The notes beneath the pieces are model-generated. The model ran no database searches and was not told the origin of the DNA. It saw only the letters and a list, made by a program, of their open reading frames with translations. This document shows, in pieces, positions 9,129-14,905 of a stretch of DNA of 30,856 nucleotides. Positions within the stretch are counted from its first letter, which is position 1, and the number at the start of each line of letters is the position of its first letter. The stretch is from a virus: the IMG/VR virus record IMGVR_UViG_3300020477_000088, positions 1-30,856 of that record, one strand, 5' to 3'. The translations under genes and the position numbers were made by a program.

Positions 9129-9346
9129 TACCTACTCACCCCCTTCTCAGCGTCGTGCATTGCTTCTAAGAGCATTATCTTGGCTTTATCACGGATTCTT
9201 TTCCATGTTTGCTTCATAACATCTCCACCAATCGCTTCAGTATGGTCAAGAGTTATGTTTAGCTCAATATCAGCCCTTACAGACTCATATTGCACCTTAG
9301 TAGGGCGAGTAGCACCGAGTTTTATTTTAATTGTCTCCACTTTCAT
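9128..9346 (-). CDS. Small hypothetical protein
   Basis: 72 aa, with a beta-rich N-terminal half (MKVETIKIKLGATRPTKV) and a helical C-terminal half rich in Lys, Met and Ala. No Cys pairs, unlike most neighbours. ATG follows AGGAATAGAG. It overlaps the upstream zinc-ribbon gene by 20 nt and the downstream gene by TAATG. Function unknown. Confidence 0.6.
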   Translation of the reverse strand: MKVETIKIKLGATRPTKVQYESVRADIELNITLDHTEAIGGDVMKQTWKRIRDKAKIMLLEAMHDAEKGVSR

Positions 9347-9485
9347 CTCTATTCCTCTTCATAAACTGTTTATCTACTATAACACCACAGCTATTACAAG
9401 TAAGTAACAGACAATCATATCTATCATCGTTACTTTTGATGCTATTTAGTATCAGAGTGCCTCCACACTTCGTACAATTAGCCAT
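9327..9485 (-). CDS. 52-aa zinc-ribbon protein
   Basis: Encodes MANCTKCGGTLIL... with pairs C4/C7 and C30/C33 (CTKC, CNSC), a four-Cys zinc ribbon ending in a charged tail. It overlaps the upstream gene by 8 nt and the downstream gene by 20 nt. The Cys arrangement and operon packing support it. Function unknown. Confidence 0.65.
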   Translation of the reverse strand: MANCTKCGGTLILNSIKSNDDRYDCLLLTCNSCGVIVDKQFMKRNRDESGDN

Positions 9486-9702
9486 TTAGAGTCTCCTCTT
9501 CGACACGAAGCCAGTTTTTTACTTTCATAATTTGGTCGATTCGATATTTGTAAGAGTTTACGTCTCTTACCTTCTCTTCATGGTAGTAGAGAGCGTCGTT
9601 AACTGCGATTAGATGCTCTTTAAGGGCTTCTGTATGCATTCCCATTAATTCATATAGGAAATGCTTTTCAACAGCCTCAGTTTCCTTCTTCTTTCTTGGC
9701 AT
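9478..9702 (-). CDS. Small helical hypothetical protein
   Basis: 74 aa. A basic start (MPRKKKETEAVEK) is followed by two predicted helices separated near residue 45, ending in KNWLRVEEETLNG. No motif was recognised. It overlaps genes on both sides (26 nt upstream, 8 nt downstream), consistent with the operon. Confidence 0.6.
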   Translation of the reverse strand: MPRKKKETEAVEKHFLYELMGMHTEALKEHLIAVNDALYYHEEKVRDVNSYKYRIDQIMKVKNWLRVEEETLNG

Positions 9703-9895
9703 ACTCCATCTCCGCTATCAATTCCACTGTTCTTCTCTTAGACGTTAGGTAGTCGTCCTTGCTGCTCAAATATCTCATAGCGTAGTTTAACACTGACCAT
9801 GCGTCTTTGAGTTCTTGCTGGCTATCCAGAGAATCTGTTAGTTCTATGATGTCCCTGGCTATTTCTTCTGTTTTCTTTATGTTTTTTTCTTTCAT
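9677..9895 (-). CDS. Small helical hypothetical protein
   Basis: 72 aa from ATG at 9895, which has TGGAG eight bases upstream. A GTG at 9904 overlapping the previous stop (GTGA) is the alternative start and adds three residues. Almost entirely helical (EEIARDIIELTDSLDSQQEL), charged, no Cys. It may form a coiled-coil dimer. Not recognised. Confidence 0.6.
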   Translation of the reverse strand: MKEKNIKKTEEIARDIIELTDSLDSQQELKDAWSVLNYAMRYLSSKDDYLTSKRRTVELIAEMEYAKKEEGN

Positions 9896-9900
9896 GTTTT

Positions 9901-10149
9901 TCACTCCATATCTTCTGGTCCCATTGCTGCGACCCCTGCTGCGTATTCATCAATACAATCCTTACAATCACAATCACTTTCATGTATCTCTTGTATATCT
10001 ATGTCAATCAAGTACACTTTGATACTATCATAACATTCATGGCAGAGGGCATGGATGTTGCGTATTACATAGACCAAACCCTCTTGTTTCATACTTTCAC
10101 CACAAGTATTACACTCATCAGTGAACCAATCTTTCCATTTTTGTTTCAT
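9901..10149 (-). CDS. Cys-rich small protein with three Cys clusters
   Basis: 82 aa from ATG at 10149, with AGGGGTGA just upstream; GTG at 10158 is an alternative. Clusters C13/C16 (CNTC), C36/C39 (CHEC) and C60/C62/C65 (CDCKDC) suggest a zinc-binding fold with one or two ions. The C-terminus is acidic. It begins 2 nt after the nuclease-like gene's stop, in the same operon. Function unknown. Confidence 0.65.
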   Translation of the reverse strand: MKQKWKDWFTDECNTCGESMKQEGLVYVIRNIHALCHECYDSIKVYLIDIDIQEIHESDCDCKDCIDEYAAGVAAMGPEDME

Positions 10150-10150
10150 T

Positions 10151-10930
10151 TTATTCACCCCTACCTTTTACAAACTTTCCATTTATCTTAAGTCTTTTGT
10201 AATGTTTTAATTCTTGTAACCCACCTTTCATTATATCAAGGCCATGAACTCTCTCTAAATGAGTTTTCATTTTTGACCTCGTGCAAGGTTGATTCTTACA
10301 GTGTTTACATTTATACCAATTCTTTGATTTCACATTCCCTCTTTTCTTTTTTACATTTATTACATGTGGGTTGTCTATGAGATACCAACGCTTGAATTTT
10401 TCTATCATCTTCTTAGCTAATTGATTTTTCTTTCTTGTCATTACACTTCTATTTTTAGCAGTTAACAAATCCCATTTGTTTTTACCTAAGTTTGCTACAT
10501 AAGGCTGTCTTGTAACAGCCCCATCTATTGAAAATGTAAATGCCCTCTCTTTATACTCTCCATATCCTGGTCTCTTTTCTCCTGCATGTTGACTTGTGCT
10601 TGCCATATAACTTACAACTTTATGTGGAACAATATATGCATCTACATCAAAAGGGTTGTTCTTATCGTGAAATACTAAAGCAACTATATAATCAATCTCT
10701 TTACTTTTGAATTGCCTTTCAGATAATCTAAATGCTACGTTGTTACCTCTTTTATGAGAAACACTTTTGACCTCTATCTTACAGTCATTACTTACATTCA
10801 ATAAGTCATAAACATAATGTTCAGGCATACGAATAGAGTTGTTATGTAAACTACTTAATTTACCCTGGACTAAATGTTCTGCACAGGCTCCCATGTGTTG
10901 TATGTCTACAACTTGTAACCTATCCTTCAT
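10151..10930 (-). CDS. PD-(D/E)XK nuclease-like protein with C-terminal C2H2 zinc finger
   Basis: 259 aa. The N-terminal domain has the layout of a PD-(D/E)XK nuclease: GACAEHLVQGKL with E18, D42 after the first strand (YDLLN), and KIEVKSVS giving E53-x-K55. The C-terminal part holds a C2H2 finger: C208-x2-C211, then H224 and H229 (KCKHC, MKTHLERVHG), set in a very basic region. Such domains are found in restriction-like, Holliday-junction and repair nucleases; the finger suggests sequence- or structure-specific DNA binding. ATG at 10930 has CGGAG eight bases upstream. It is the first large gene of the operon, behind a short leader ORF. The exact substrate cannot be read from the sequence. 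Confidence 0.65.
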   Translation of the reverse strand: MKDRLQVVDIQHMGACAEHLVQGKLSSLHNNSIRMPEHYVYDLLNVSNDCKIEVKSVSHKRGNNVAFRLSERQFKSKEIDYIVALVFHDKNNPFDVDAYIVPHKVVSYMASTSQHAGEKRPGYGEYKERAFTFSIDGAVTRQPYVANLGKNKWDLLTAKNRSVMTRKKNQLAKKMIEKFKRWYLIDNPHVINVKKKRGNVKSKNWYKCKHCKNQPCTRSKMKTHLERVHGLDIMKGGLQELKHYKRLKINGKFVKGRGE

Positions 10931-10994
10931 TAGTTACTCCGTGCCTGTTGTTTCGAGCGGCTGGCTGTGTTTGTGTGTTATGATTTTGTATCAT
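10920..10994 (-). CDS. Possible 24-aa leader peptide
   Basis: An ATG at 10994 lies ~30 nt from the centre of the TATA box at 11021-11028, so the transcript would begin almost on it. It reads MIQNHNTQTQPAARNNRHG... and stops at 10920, overlapping the nuclease start by 11 nt. Codons 5-9 (AAC ACA CAA ACA CAG) match in frame the start of the 13740 gene (NTQT). This points to a leaderless leader ORF coupled to the nuclease gene. It is short, so caution applies. Confidence 0.4.
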   Translation of the reverse strand: MIQNHNTQTQPAARNNRHGVTNEG

Positions 10995-11020
10995 ATGTAG
11001 TTGGCTTATAGTAACCTTAG

Positions 11021-11028
11021 CATATAAA
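11021..11028 (-). promoter_or_regulatory. TATA box of the 10994-8558 early operon
   Basis: Minus strand AAAGGTTTATATGC, the same string as on the plus strand at 14649. The expected start point about 26 nt downstream (near 10998) falls within a few bases of the leader ATG. A short palindrome, TATGAT-ttTGt-ATCATA (10979-10995), covers the predicted start. An operator-like TATCGTCGAG lies about 20 bp upstream of the box. Confidence 0.65.
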
Positions 11029-11045
11029 CCTTTGGGTCGCCTTGG

Positions 11046-11055
11046 TATCGTCGAG
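11046..11055 (-). promoter_or_regulatory. Operator-like site TATCGTCGAG
   Basis: One of several copies of a TATCG-W-CGA(K)A near-palindrome located only in the control regions. Here it lies just upstream of the TATA box of the minus-strand operon. The other clear copies are at 13832, 14123, 14219 and 14253. Confidence 0.45.
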
Positions 11056-11077
11056 AAACTGTTTTTTAGGCCGATGT

Positions 11078-11179
11078 CTATGGGTTAAACACGGGTGCCT
11101 GTGGGCGCATATTGGTGTATTTTGGGTCCAAAAGTGGCCCACGCTATGGGTTAAACATGCGGGTATGTGGGCGCATATT
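11078..11179. repeat. Direct repeat, two 36-bp copies, 66-bp period
   Basis: Copies at 11078-11113 and 11144-11179. Both start CTATGGGTTAAACA (14/14) and end GTGGGCGCATATT (13/13); the nine central bases differ, in part by shifting of CGGGT. Between them lies a 30-bp segment containing the small palindrome GTGGCCCAC. No gene covers the region. It resembles replication iterons or a regulator binding region. Confidence 0.75.
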
Positions 11180-11317
11180 AGATAAATTAGGTGGCATGGT
11201 TTTAGATTCAGATTATAATAATTTAGATTAAAATCATATTTTCCAGATTTGGAAATGTGGACCAAATCCCGATTACAGAAATCAATTTCTGATACGTTTC
11301 CTTGACCGCTAATAGGG

Positions 11318-11325
11318 TTTATATG
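11318..11325 (+). promoter_or_regulatory. TATA box facing the 11342-11425 region
   Basis: GGGTTTATATGTG on the plus strand matches the GGTTTATATG form used by the genes at 14685 and 14906. Transcription would start near 11347, where no good start codon or gene follows, which is why a non-coding RNA is suggested. Confidence 0.4.
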
Positions 11326-11341
11326 TGCCTTTAGTATGTTG

Positions 11342-11425
11342 ACCCCCCAGAAAAAGTTTGGACTGTTAGCGTTGCTTCCAGGGGGGTGTACGGGTCGAAA
11401 TACACGATAGAGGGTATATTTTTTT
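11342..11425 (+). ncRNA. Possible structured small RNA
   Basis: Downstream of a TATA box lies a gene-free stretch with ACCCCCC (11342-11348) complementary to GGGGGGT (11381-11387), then TGTA/TACA (11387-11390 / 11401-11404) closing a 10-nt loop, then seven T at 11419-11425 as a potential terminator. The predicted start (about 11347) is slightly inside the first stem, so the start point would have to be a few bases earlier. It is not a tRNA: no anticodon arm or acceptor is visible. Confidence 0.3.
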
Positions 11426-11480
11426 ATCCTATGCGAACGATAGAAACCAGATTTAGAGTTTAAGCTAATCAGGTTAAAAA

Positions 11481-11597
11481 ATGAGGTCGGGAGGCCTACG
11501 ACTCCCGACGATAAAAAAGGAGTTTGTAGGCTTTCAGGGGGGACGAGTCAAGGCGTTTTTAATCGCCCTGACTATAGACGATAGAGTCATTGTTTAG
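11481..11597 (+). CDS. Possible 38-aa basic protein
   Basis: ATG at 11481 opens 38 codons (MRSGGLRLPTIKKEFVGFQG...) ending at TAG 11595-11597. No ribosome binding site precedes it. Its stop overlaps the stop of the convergent Cys-rich gene by 4 nt (TTAG), the same arrangement as at 24125-24128. The two hairpins at 11486 and 11547 lie inside it. A chance open frame of this length is quite possible. Confidence 0.2.
   Translation: MRSGGLRLPTIKKEFVGFQGGRVKAFLIALTIDDRVIV
11486..11572. repeat. Two adjacent stem-loops
   Basis: First: GTCGGGAG (11486-11493) and CTCCCGAC (11502-11509), a perfect 8-bp stem with an 8-nt loop, followed by GATAAAAAAGG. Second: GTCAAGGCG (11547-11555) and CGCCCTGAC (11564-11572), with one A/C mismatch on the plus strand that becomes a G-U pair in a minus-strand RNA, so the second is better formed in minus-strand transcripts. 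The second may mark the 3' end of the 13740-11594 operon transcript. Confidence 0.65.
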
Positions 11598-11806
11598 TGT
11601 CCCTTACAGAGTCGGTTCTCGTCGATGTTTGGCCACATCCAAGCGGTACCGCTTCGCTTATTGCATTCTTCACAAATGCAAACACAATCCAGAACGTAGT
11701 TTAAGCACGATTTACAGCGTTCGTTTTGCCATGAGGGAGACCCTGCACCAGAAGGCCCACAAGTGCAATTCTCATCCCAATATTCACCGCACCACTGACA
11801 ACCCAT
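11594..11806 (-). CDS. Very Cys-rich small protein
   Basis: 70 aa with 11 Cys: C3/C6, C14/C16, C31/C34, C41/C43/C45/C48 and C67 (CQWC, CTC, CKSC, CVCICEEC). It probably binds two or more zinc ions in treble-clef or ribbon form. It starts one base after the stop of the upstream gene and ends the second early operon. Function unknown; small metal-binding proteins of archaeal viruses are often transcription or host-takeover factors, but nothing here proves that. Confidence 0.65.
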   Translation of the reverse strand: MGCQWCGEYWDENCTCGPSGAGSPSWQNERCKSCLNYVLDCVCICEECNKRSGTAWMWPNIDENRLCKGH

Positions 11807-11807
11807 T

Positions 11808-12260
11808 TTAGGCCTCCATTTTTAGCCTCATGATGCCGCCTTTATCGGCTTGGAATTTAGAGTTAAACCAGGCCTCCAAATCGTCCCAAATCCAAGCATT
11901 AACAGCCTGTTCAATGTAGCAAAAAATAGCGACTCCTTCGAGGCCTAATTGAAAGCTGTCAGGATTGCTTAAGACCTCGTCAACGGTACAAATTCCCGCA
12001 TCATTAAAGGCCTCCATCAAGTCCCATTTATGGACGAAAAACAGCGCCTCTAATTGGGCAGTGTAGACAGGGACGGAACCGTCTATTATTTCGTGCTTGG
12101 TTCCGTCATAATCTAAGGCCTCGTTTATGTCGTCAGCGTCCATACTGTCGTCTATTTCGCCCTCTTTTACAAGCCACGCAATAGACCGCTTTATCTCCTC
12201 AATCGCTGAGCTTACAAGCTCGTTTAAATCGTTCTCAATTTCTACAACATAACTTTTCAT
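11808..12260 (-). CDS. Acidic hypothetical protein
   Basis: 150 aa from ATG at 12260, chosen because GGAGGGATTTTTA precedes it and it overlaps the upstream stop (TAATG). An in-frame TTG further up would run through the ribosome binding site. The protein is acidic and mostly helical (NELVSSAIEEIKRSIAWLVK; ALFFVHKWDLMEAFNDAGIC), with a Trp-rich C-terminal section (AWIWDDLEAWFNSKF). Not recognised. An acidic DNA-mimic role is possible but untested. Confidence 0.65.
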   Translation of the reverse strand: MKSYVVEIENDLNELVSSAIEEIKRSIAWLVKEGEIDDSMDADDINEALDYDGTKHEIIDGSVPVYTAQLEALFFVHKWDLMEAFNDAGICTVDEVLSNPDSFQLGLEGVAIFCYIEQAVNAWIWDDLEAWFNSKFQADKGGIMRLKMEA

Positions 12261-12376
12261 TAAAAATCCCTCCAAAACGTTTCTTTAGTGTTCTCATCTA
12301 TATTACAACAAAAGACGCTTACACCCTCAATATATCCCTCCTGTTTTAGCTTTTGAAGACAACTTCTACATATCAT
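12260..12376 (-). CDS. 38-aa Cys microprotein
   Basis: Encodes MICRSCLQKLKQEGY... with C3/C6 and C23/C24, ending in WRDF. ATG at 12376 follows the stop of the 392-aa gene directly and has GGAGGTTGAATAA upstream. Its own stop overlaps the next ATG. The ribosome binding site and tight packing support it. Possible zinc binding through four Cys. Confidence 0.6.
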   Translation of the reverse strand: MICRSCLQKLKQEGYIEGVSVFCCNIDENTKETFWRDF

Positions 12377-13555
12377 TTATTCAACCTCCTTTTTAGGTTC
12401 CATTCTGGACACTAAAACCGTTGGGAATTTCTCATATAATTTATATTTCTCATTATGGCGGTGTCGGTTTAGATTTGTAAGGTTAACAATATCCTGCATT
12501 CGGTTAGGGTCTGAAATGGCTTCTATTTGCCCATTTAGAGCCAATTCAGATAACCAAACTCCCCACGTCAAGGCTCCCCTTCCGTACTCGTCTTTTTGAG
12601 TGTTAAAAACGTCCCATTCTGCGGCCTCGCTACTATTCCGATAATTTCCCCCATCATCGTGATTGGGGAAAGCCCACCCAGAAAGAAAAGTTTCGTCTCG
12701 GTTCCATCTCTCATCTTTTCCGAATCTTTTCTTAAAATCCATTAAGAAAGTAAGGAAATCTTGGTATCTAAAACTTACCAAATCACTTAACCACATAGAT
12801 TCTATTTTATCGGTTGGAATGTTAACATAATCCCCCTTTAGGTCGTAAGGCATCTTTAGGGCATCTTCCAAGCGGTTTAACTCAGTTATAACAGGCTCAA
12901 AAATGTTTAACCATTCCTTAGCGTATGCCATAGCTTCGAAGGAGTTAACGAGGGCTTCCTTTGGAATATATCTATAGTCACCGTGTGGCGATTTGTGGGA
13001 GGCTAACCGCCTATAGTGGCCTTTACCTATGGAAAGCTCGATAGATTCGATTAATTCCTTAAAGGAAGTTCTCCTAATTTTAAAGGCATTTCTGAAGTTC
13101 AAAAAGTCGTTAATTTGATTAGCAAAAACCTGTCTATTTTGCATATCTTCATTATACTCTTTAAGCTCTTGAGATGTCCTCTTATAGACTTCTATTTCTT
13201 CCTTTAAATCGTTTTCAAAAGTCTGTCTTAGAAGGTCTTTCAAGTCGTCAACTTTTAGCTTATGAGACCACTTAGTATAGGGCCATTGATTAGAATCCTT
13301 TTGGACGAATCCAAGACCCTCGCAGAACTCCTTTTGAAATAAGATTTCTTCGTCATAACTCATCTCCTTTTTAGGGTATCTGTAATCCATAGCAAACTTA
13401 CCAAATTTAGACCCCATGTCGTGTTTATTTTTGATGTCATCTAAGCCATAAAAAGGATTAACGGGATTAGGTCGCCCATCGTCCCAAGTGTCCCTATGGA
13501 AAACCACGCCATCAACTTCGAGCTTTCCGTCTTCGTTTTGACTTACAGAAGGCAC
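12377..13555 (-). CDS. Large early protein of unknown function
   Basis: 392 aa, the largest gene on the minus strand. GTG start at 13555 with GGAGGTGA seven bases upstream. Residues ~80-165 are charged and helical with coiled-coil character (LKEEIEVYKRTSQELKEYNE). The C-terminal half is rich in aromatic residues (WLSDLVSFRYQDFLTFLMDF; GRGALTWGVWLSELALNGQ). No Walker, HUH, primase or polymerase motif was found. It lies close to a gene-free control region with repeats, so a replication initiator or host-takeover role is conceivable. That is inference from position only. Confidence 0.75.
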   Translation of the reverse strand: MPSVSQNEDGKLEVDGVVFHRDTWDDGRPNPVNPFYGLDDIKNKHDMGSKFGKFAMDYRYPKKEMSYDEEILFQKEFCEGLGFVQKDSNQWPYTKWSHKLKVDDLKDLLRQTFENDLKEEIEVYKRTSQELKEYNEDMQNRQVFANQINDFLNFRNAFKIRRTSFKELIESIELSIGKGHYRRLASHKSPHGDYRYIPKEALVNSFEAMAYAKEWLNIFEPVITELNRLEDALKMPYDLKGDYVNIPTDKIESMWLSDLVSFRYQDFLTFLMDFKKRFGKDERWNRDETFLSGWAFPNHDDGGNYRNSSEAAEWDVFNTQKDEYGRGALTWGVWLSELALNGQIEAISDPNRMQDIVNLTNLNRHRHNEKYKLYEKFPTVLVSRMEPKKEVE

Positions 13556-13557
13556 GA

Positions 13558-13740
13558 TTATTTCACCTCCTTAATGAATCCAGAAAAGCACCCTTCGGCG
13601 CTCTCTATCTCGACCCAAATTTCGCCCTCCTGGTCTGTGGGCCAGACTCCGATATAACGAAGGTTTCCAATTACCTCGTTTGACACTTCACAGGGTGCCG
13701 CCTCTTCTATGTTATCTGTTCTATGTGTTTGTGTGTTCAT
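13558..13740 (-). CDS. Small protein, first gene of the second early operon
   Basis: 60 aa: MNTQTHRTDNIEEAAPCEVS..., then a beta-rich part (GNLRYIGVWPTDQEGEIWVE, ending GFIKEVK). The C-terminal part could be a small beta barrel. The first codons carry the CA-rich motif AACACACAAACACA shared with the leader at 10994. No ribosome binding site; the TATA box is ~50 nt upstream, giving a leader of about 24 nt. Not recognised. Confidence 0.65.
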   Translation of the reverse strand: MNTQTHRTDNIEEAAPCEVSNEVIGNLRYIGVWPTDQEGEIWVEIESAEGCFSGFIKEVK

Positions 13741-13787
13741 TGTATCACATCTGAGAACTTTAACCGCTTCCGTGTTTTTGTCCTCAC

Positions 13788-13793
13788 TATATA
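13788..13793 (-). promoter_or_regulatory. TATA box of the 13740-11594 operon
   Basis: ACTATATAGT on the minus strand, with a predicted start near 13764. An operator-like TATCGTCGAG lies at 13832-13841, about 40 bp upstream. The box differs from the GGTTTATATG type used by other early genes. Confidence 0.45.
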
Positions 13794-14217
13794 GTATGTC
13801 AAAAATAGGTAAATTATACTATAGGGTACTCTATCGTCGAGAAAAAAGGAACCGCTATTTATAAGAAAATGGCAAAATCAAAAAACCCAAAATAGGCCTA
13901 AAACGGTTCTGGTCCCACTTGGGAAGAGGCCCCTATTTAAACCAAGATTTCATTTTGTGCTTAGACTTTATATAAGCCCATTTAGGATATTTTTAGATTT
14001 AGGCAAGCCTAATTCACTGATTGACGTATTTTTGCATTTATATAAGCGGTCCTAAACTAAGGATTTTAGCCCTTTTTCCCTTTTATATAAACCCAACTTG
14101 AGCATATAAAGAAAAGGCATTTTATCGACGATAGGCCGAGCCTCCACCCTAAAACCGCTATCTCACTTTTTGACCTTTTGAAACAGATTTTTACTTTTAG
14201 GCTAACCTAATACTCCC

Positions 14218-14262
14218 TATCGTCGAGAAATATATTGTCTTATATAAACCTCATCGACGATA
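14218..14262. promoter_or_regulatory. TATA box flanked by inverted operator-like sites
   Basis: TATCGTCGAG at 14219-14228 and ATCGACGATA at 14253-14262 face each other around TTATATAAACC (14240-14250). With a minus-strand promoter here, the first site would cover the predicted start point and the second would abut the upstream side of the box, a layout suited to repression. Outside the sites, TATATTG and CAATATA also mirror each other. Confidence 0.5.
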
Positions 14263-14513
14263 AACAATATATCCAAAAGTCCAATAATCGAAAACTTACA
14301 AAAGAACCAATAATAACAGTAGAAATAACATAAGATATACTAAGAGATAGTACAACCATTTAGACCCCCAAAGAATCTGTTTAATGATATCTAAATCAAG
14401 AATCTAAAAAGTATCTGAATTACTATAAACCTAAATCCAAAATCAAGCACAAAAATAATAATCAAAAGTCACCGAGGGGATGCATCGTCTTAAGTTCTCT
14501 TCGGGCCTGAGGT

Positions 14514-14544
14514 GGGGTGGGGTTTCATGTGATGGGGGAGGGGG
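14514..14544 (+). other. G-rich tract with G-quadruplex potential
   Basis: Four G runs: 14514-14517, 14519-14522, 14534-14538 and 14540-14544, separated by 1, 11 and 1 bases. This fits a four-layer quadruplex with a longer middle loop. It stands out in A/T-rich surroundings, about 110 bp upstream of the plus-strand early promoter. Confidence 0.5.
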
Positions 14545-14652
14545 TGTATTTCTTAAGGTAGCTAATCTATAAATTTTCTAATGTTTTGAAACACGGGGTT
14601 CTCTTGATTCTTAGGGGCTAATTTTTTTTATAGGTAAAAGTTCACCCAAAGG

Positions 14653-14660
14653 TTTATATG
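14653..14660 (+). promoter_or_regulatory. TATA box of the rightward operon
   Basis: AAAGGTTTATATGC, identical to the minus-strand promoter at 11021-11035. The predicted start lies near 14683, two bases before the GTG at 14685. An ATG at 14658 lies inside the box and so cannot be the start of this transcript's gene. Confidence 0.65.
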
Positions 14661-14684
14661 CACCCATGGTTGTCTATTTCTAAG

Positions 14685-14870
14685 GTGAGTAAATTGCACA
14701 ACAAACAAACACACAAAAGAAGGATAGCCAAATGCGATTGCTGTAACAAGCGATTGAAGAAAGTAGTAACCTATGAATGTTGGACTGATGACTGTGAAGG
14801 GCATGTTCTCTTTGAACATAACGATGCCTACCAGTCTGATTTGTGGTTGGAAGAACAAGAAAACGCATAG
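14685..14870 (+). CDS. Small Cys-rich protein, leaderless
   Basis: 61 aa from GTG at 14685, chosen because the TATA box predicts transcription starting two bases earlier; the in-frame ATG at 14658 is inside the promoter. Sequence MSKLHNKQTHKRR, then C17/C19/C20 (KCDCCNKR) and C32/C37, probably one zinc. The codons AAC AAA CAA ACA CAC repeat in frame the CA-rich motif of the two leftward operons. Function unknown. Confidence 0.55.
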   Translation: MSKLHNKQTHKRRIAKCDCCNKRLKKVVTYECWTDDCEGHVLFEHNDAYQSDLWLEEQENA

Positions 14871-14876
14871 GTTAGG

Positions 14877-14884
14877 TTTATATG
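14877..14884 (+). promoter_or_regulatory. TATA box between 14870 and 14906
   Basis: TAGGTTTATATG, with its centre 26 nt from the ATG at 14906. It gives the genes from 14906 or 15039 onward their own promoter. Confidence 0.55.
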
Positions 14885-14905
14885 TGGAGGGCTTATAGGC
14901 ACCTC

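Larger units (their letters stand above)
13741..14652. other. Gene-free control region, possible origin
   Basis: About 910 bp with no convincing gene, A/T-rich. It holds four TTATATAA boxes (near 13970, 14038, 14083 and 14241), each preceded on the minus strand by GGGY or GGY as in the GGTTTATAT promoters, so they probably face left. It also holds TATCG/CGATA palindromes (13832, 14123, 14219, 14253), ACCGCTAT repeats (13850, 14152), several TTTAGGC strings, and a G-rich tract at 14514-14544. 14280-14500 is plain A-rich sequence in which I see nothing. Divergent early operons leave this region on both sides, as often seen at viral origins. Confidence 0.55.

Noticed and set aside
9018-9407. 129-aa plus-strand frame
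   Set aside because: Antisense to overlapping minus-strand genes with zinc motifs and TAATG coupling; no start signal.
11078-11179. Two-copy mini-CRISPR (36-bp repeats, 30-bp spacer)
   Set aside because: Size fits, but the repeat cores differ at several positions, there are only two copies and no cas genes. Iteron or regulator repeats fit better.
11017-11265. 82-aa minus-strand open frame with His/Cys-rich repeats
   Set aside because: It is a by-product of the 66-bp direct repeats, overlaps the TATA box of the leftward operon, and has no ribosome binding site.
11386-11405. tRNA T-arm look-alike (GGGTCGAAAT)
   Set aside because: No acceptor, anticodon or D arm around it; loop of 10 instead of 7.
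14658-14870. ATG start at 14658 for the Cys-rich gene
   Set aside because: The ATG lies inside the TATA box, so it cannot be on the transcript. GTG 14685 fits the promoter.
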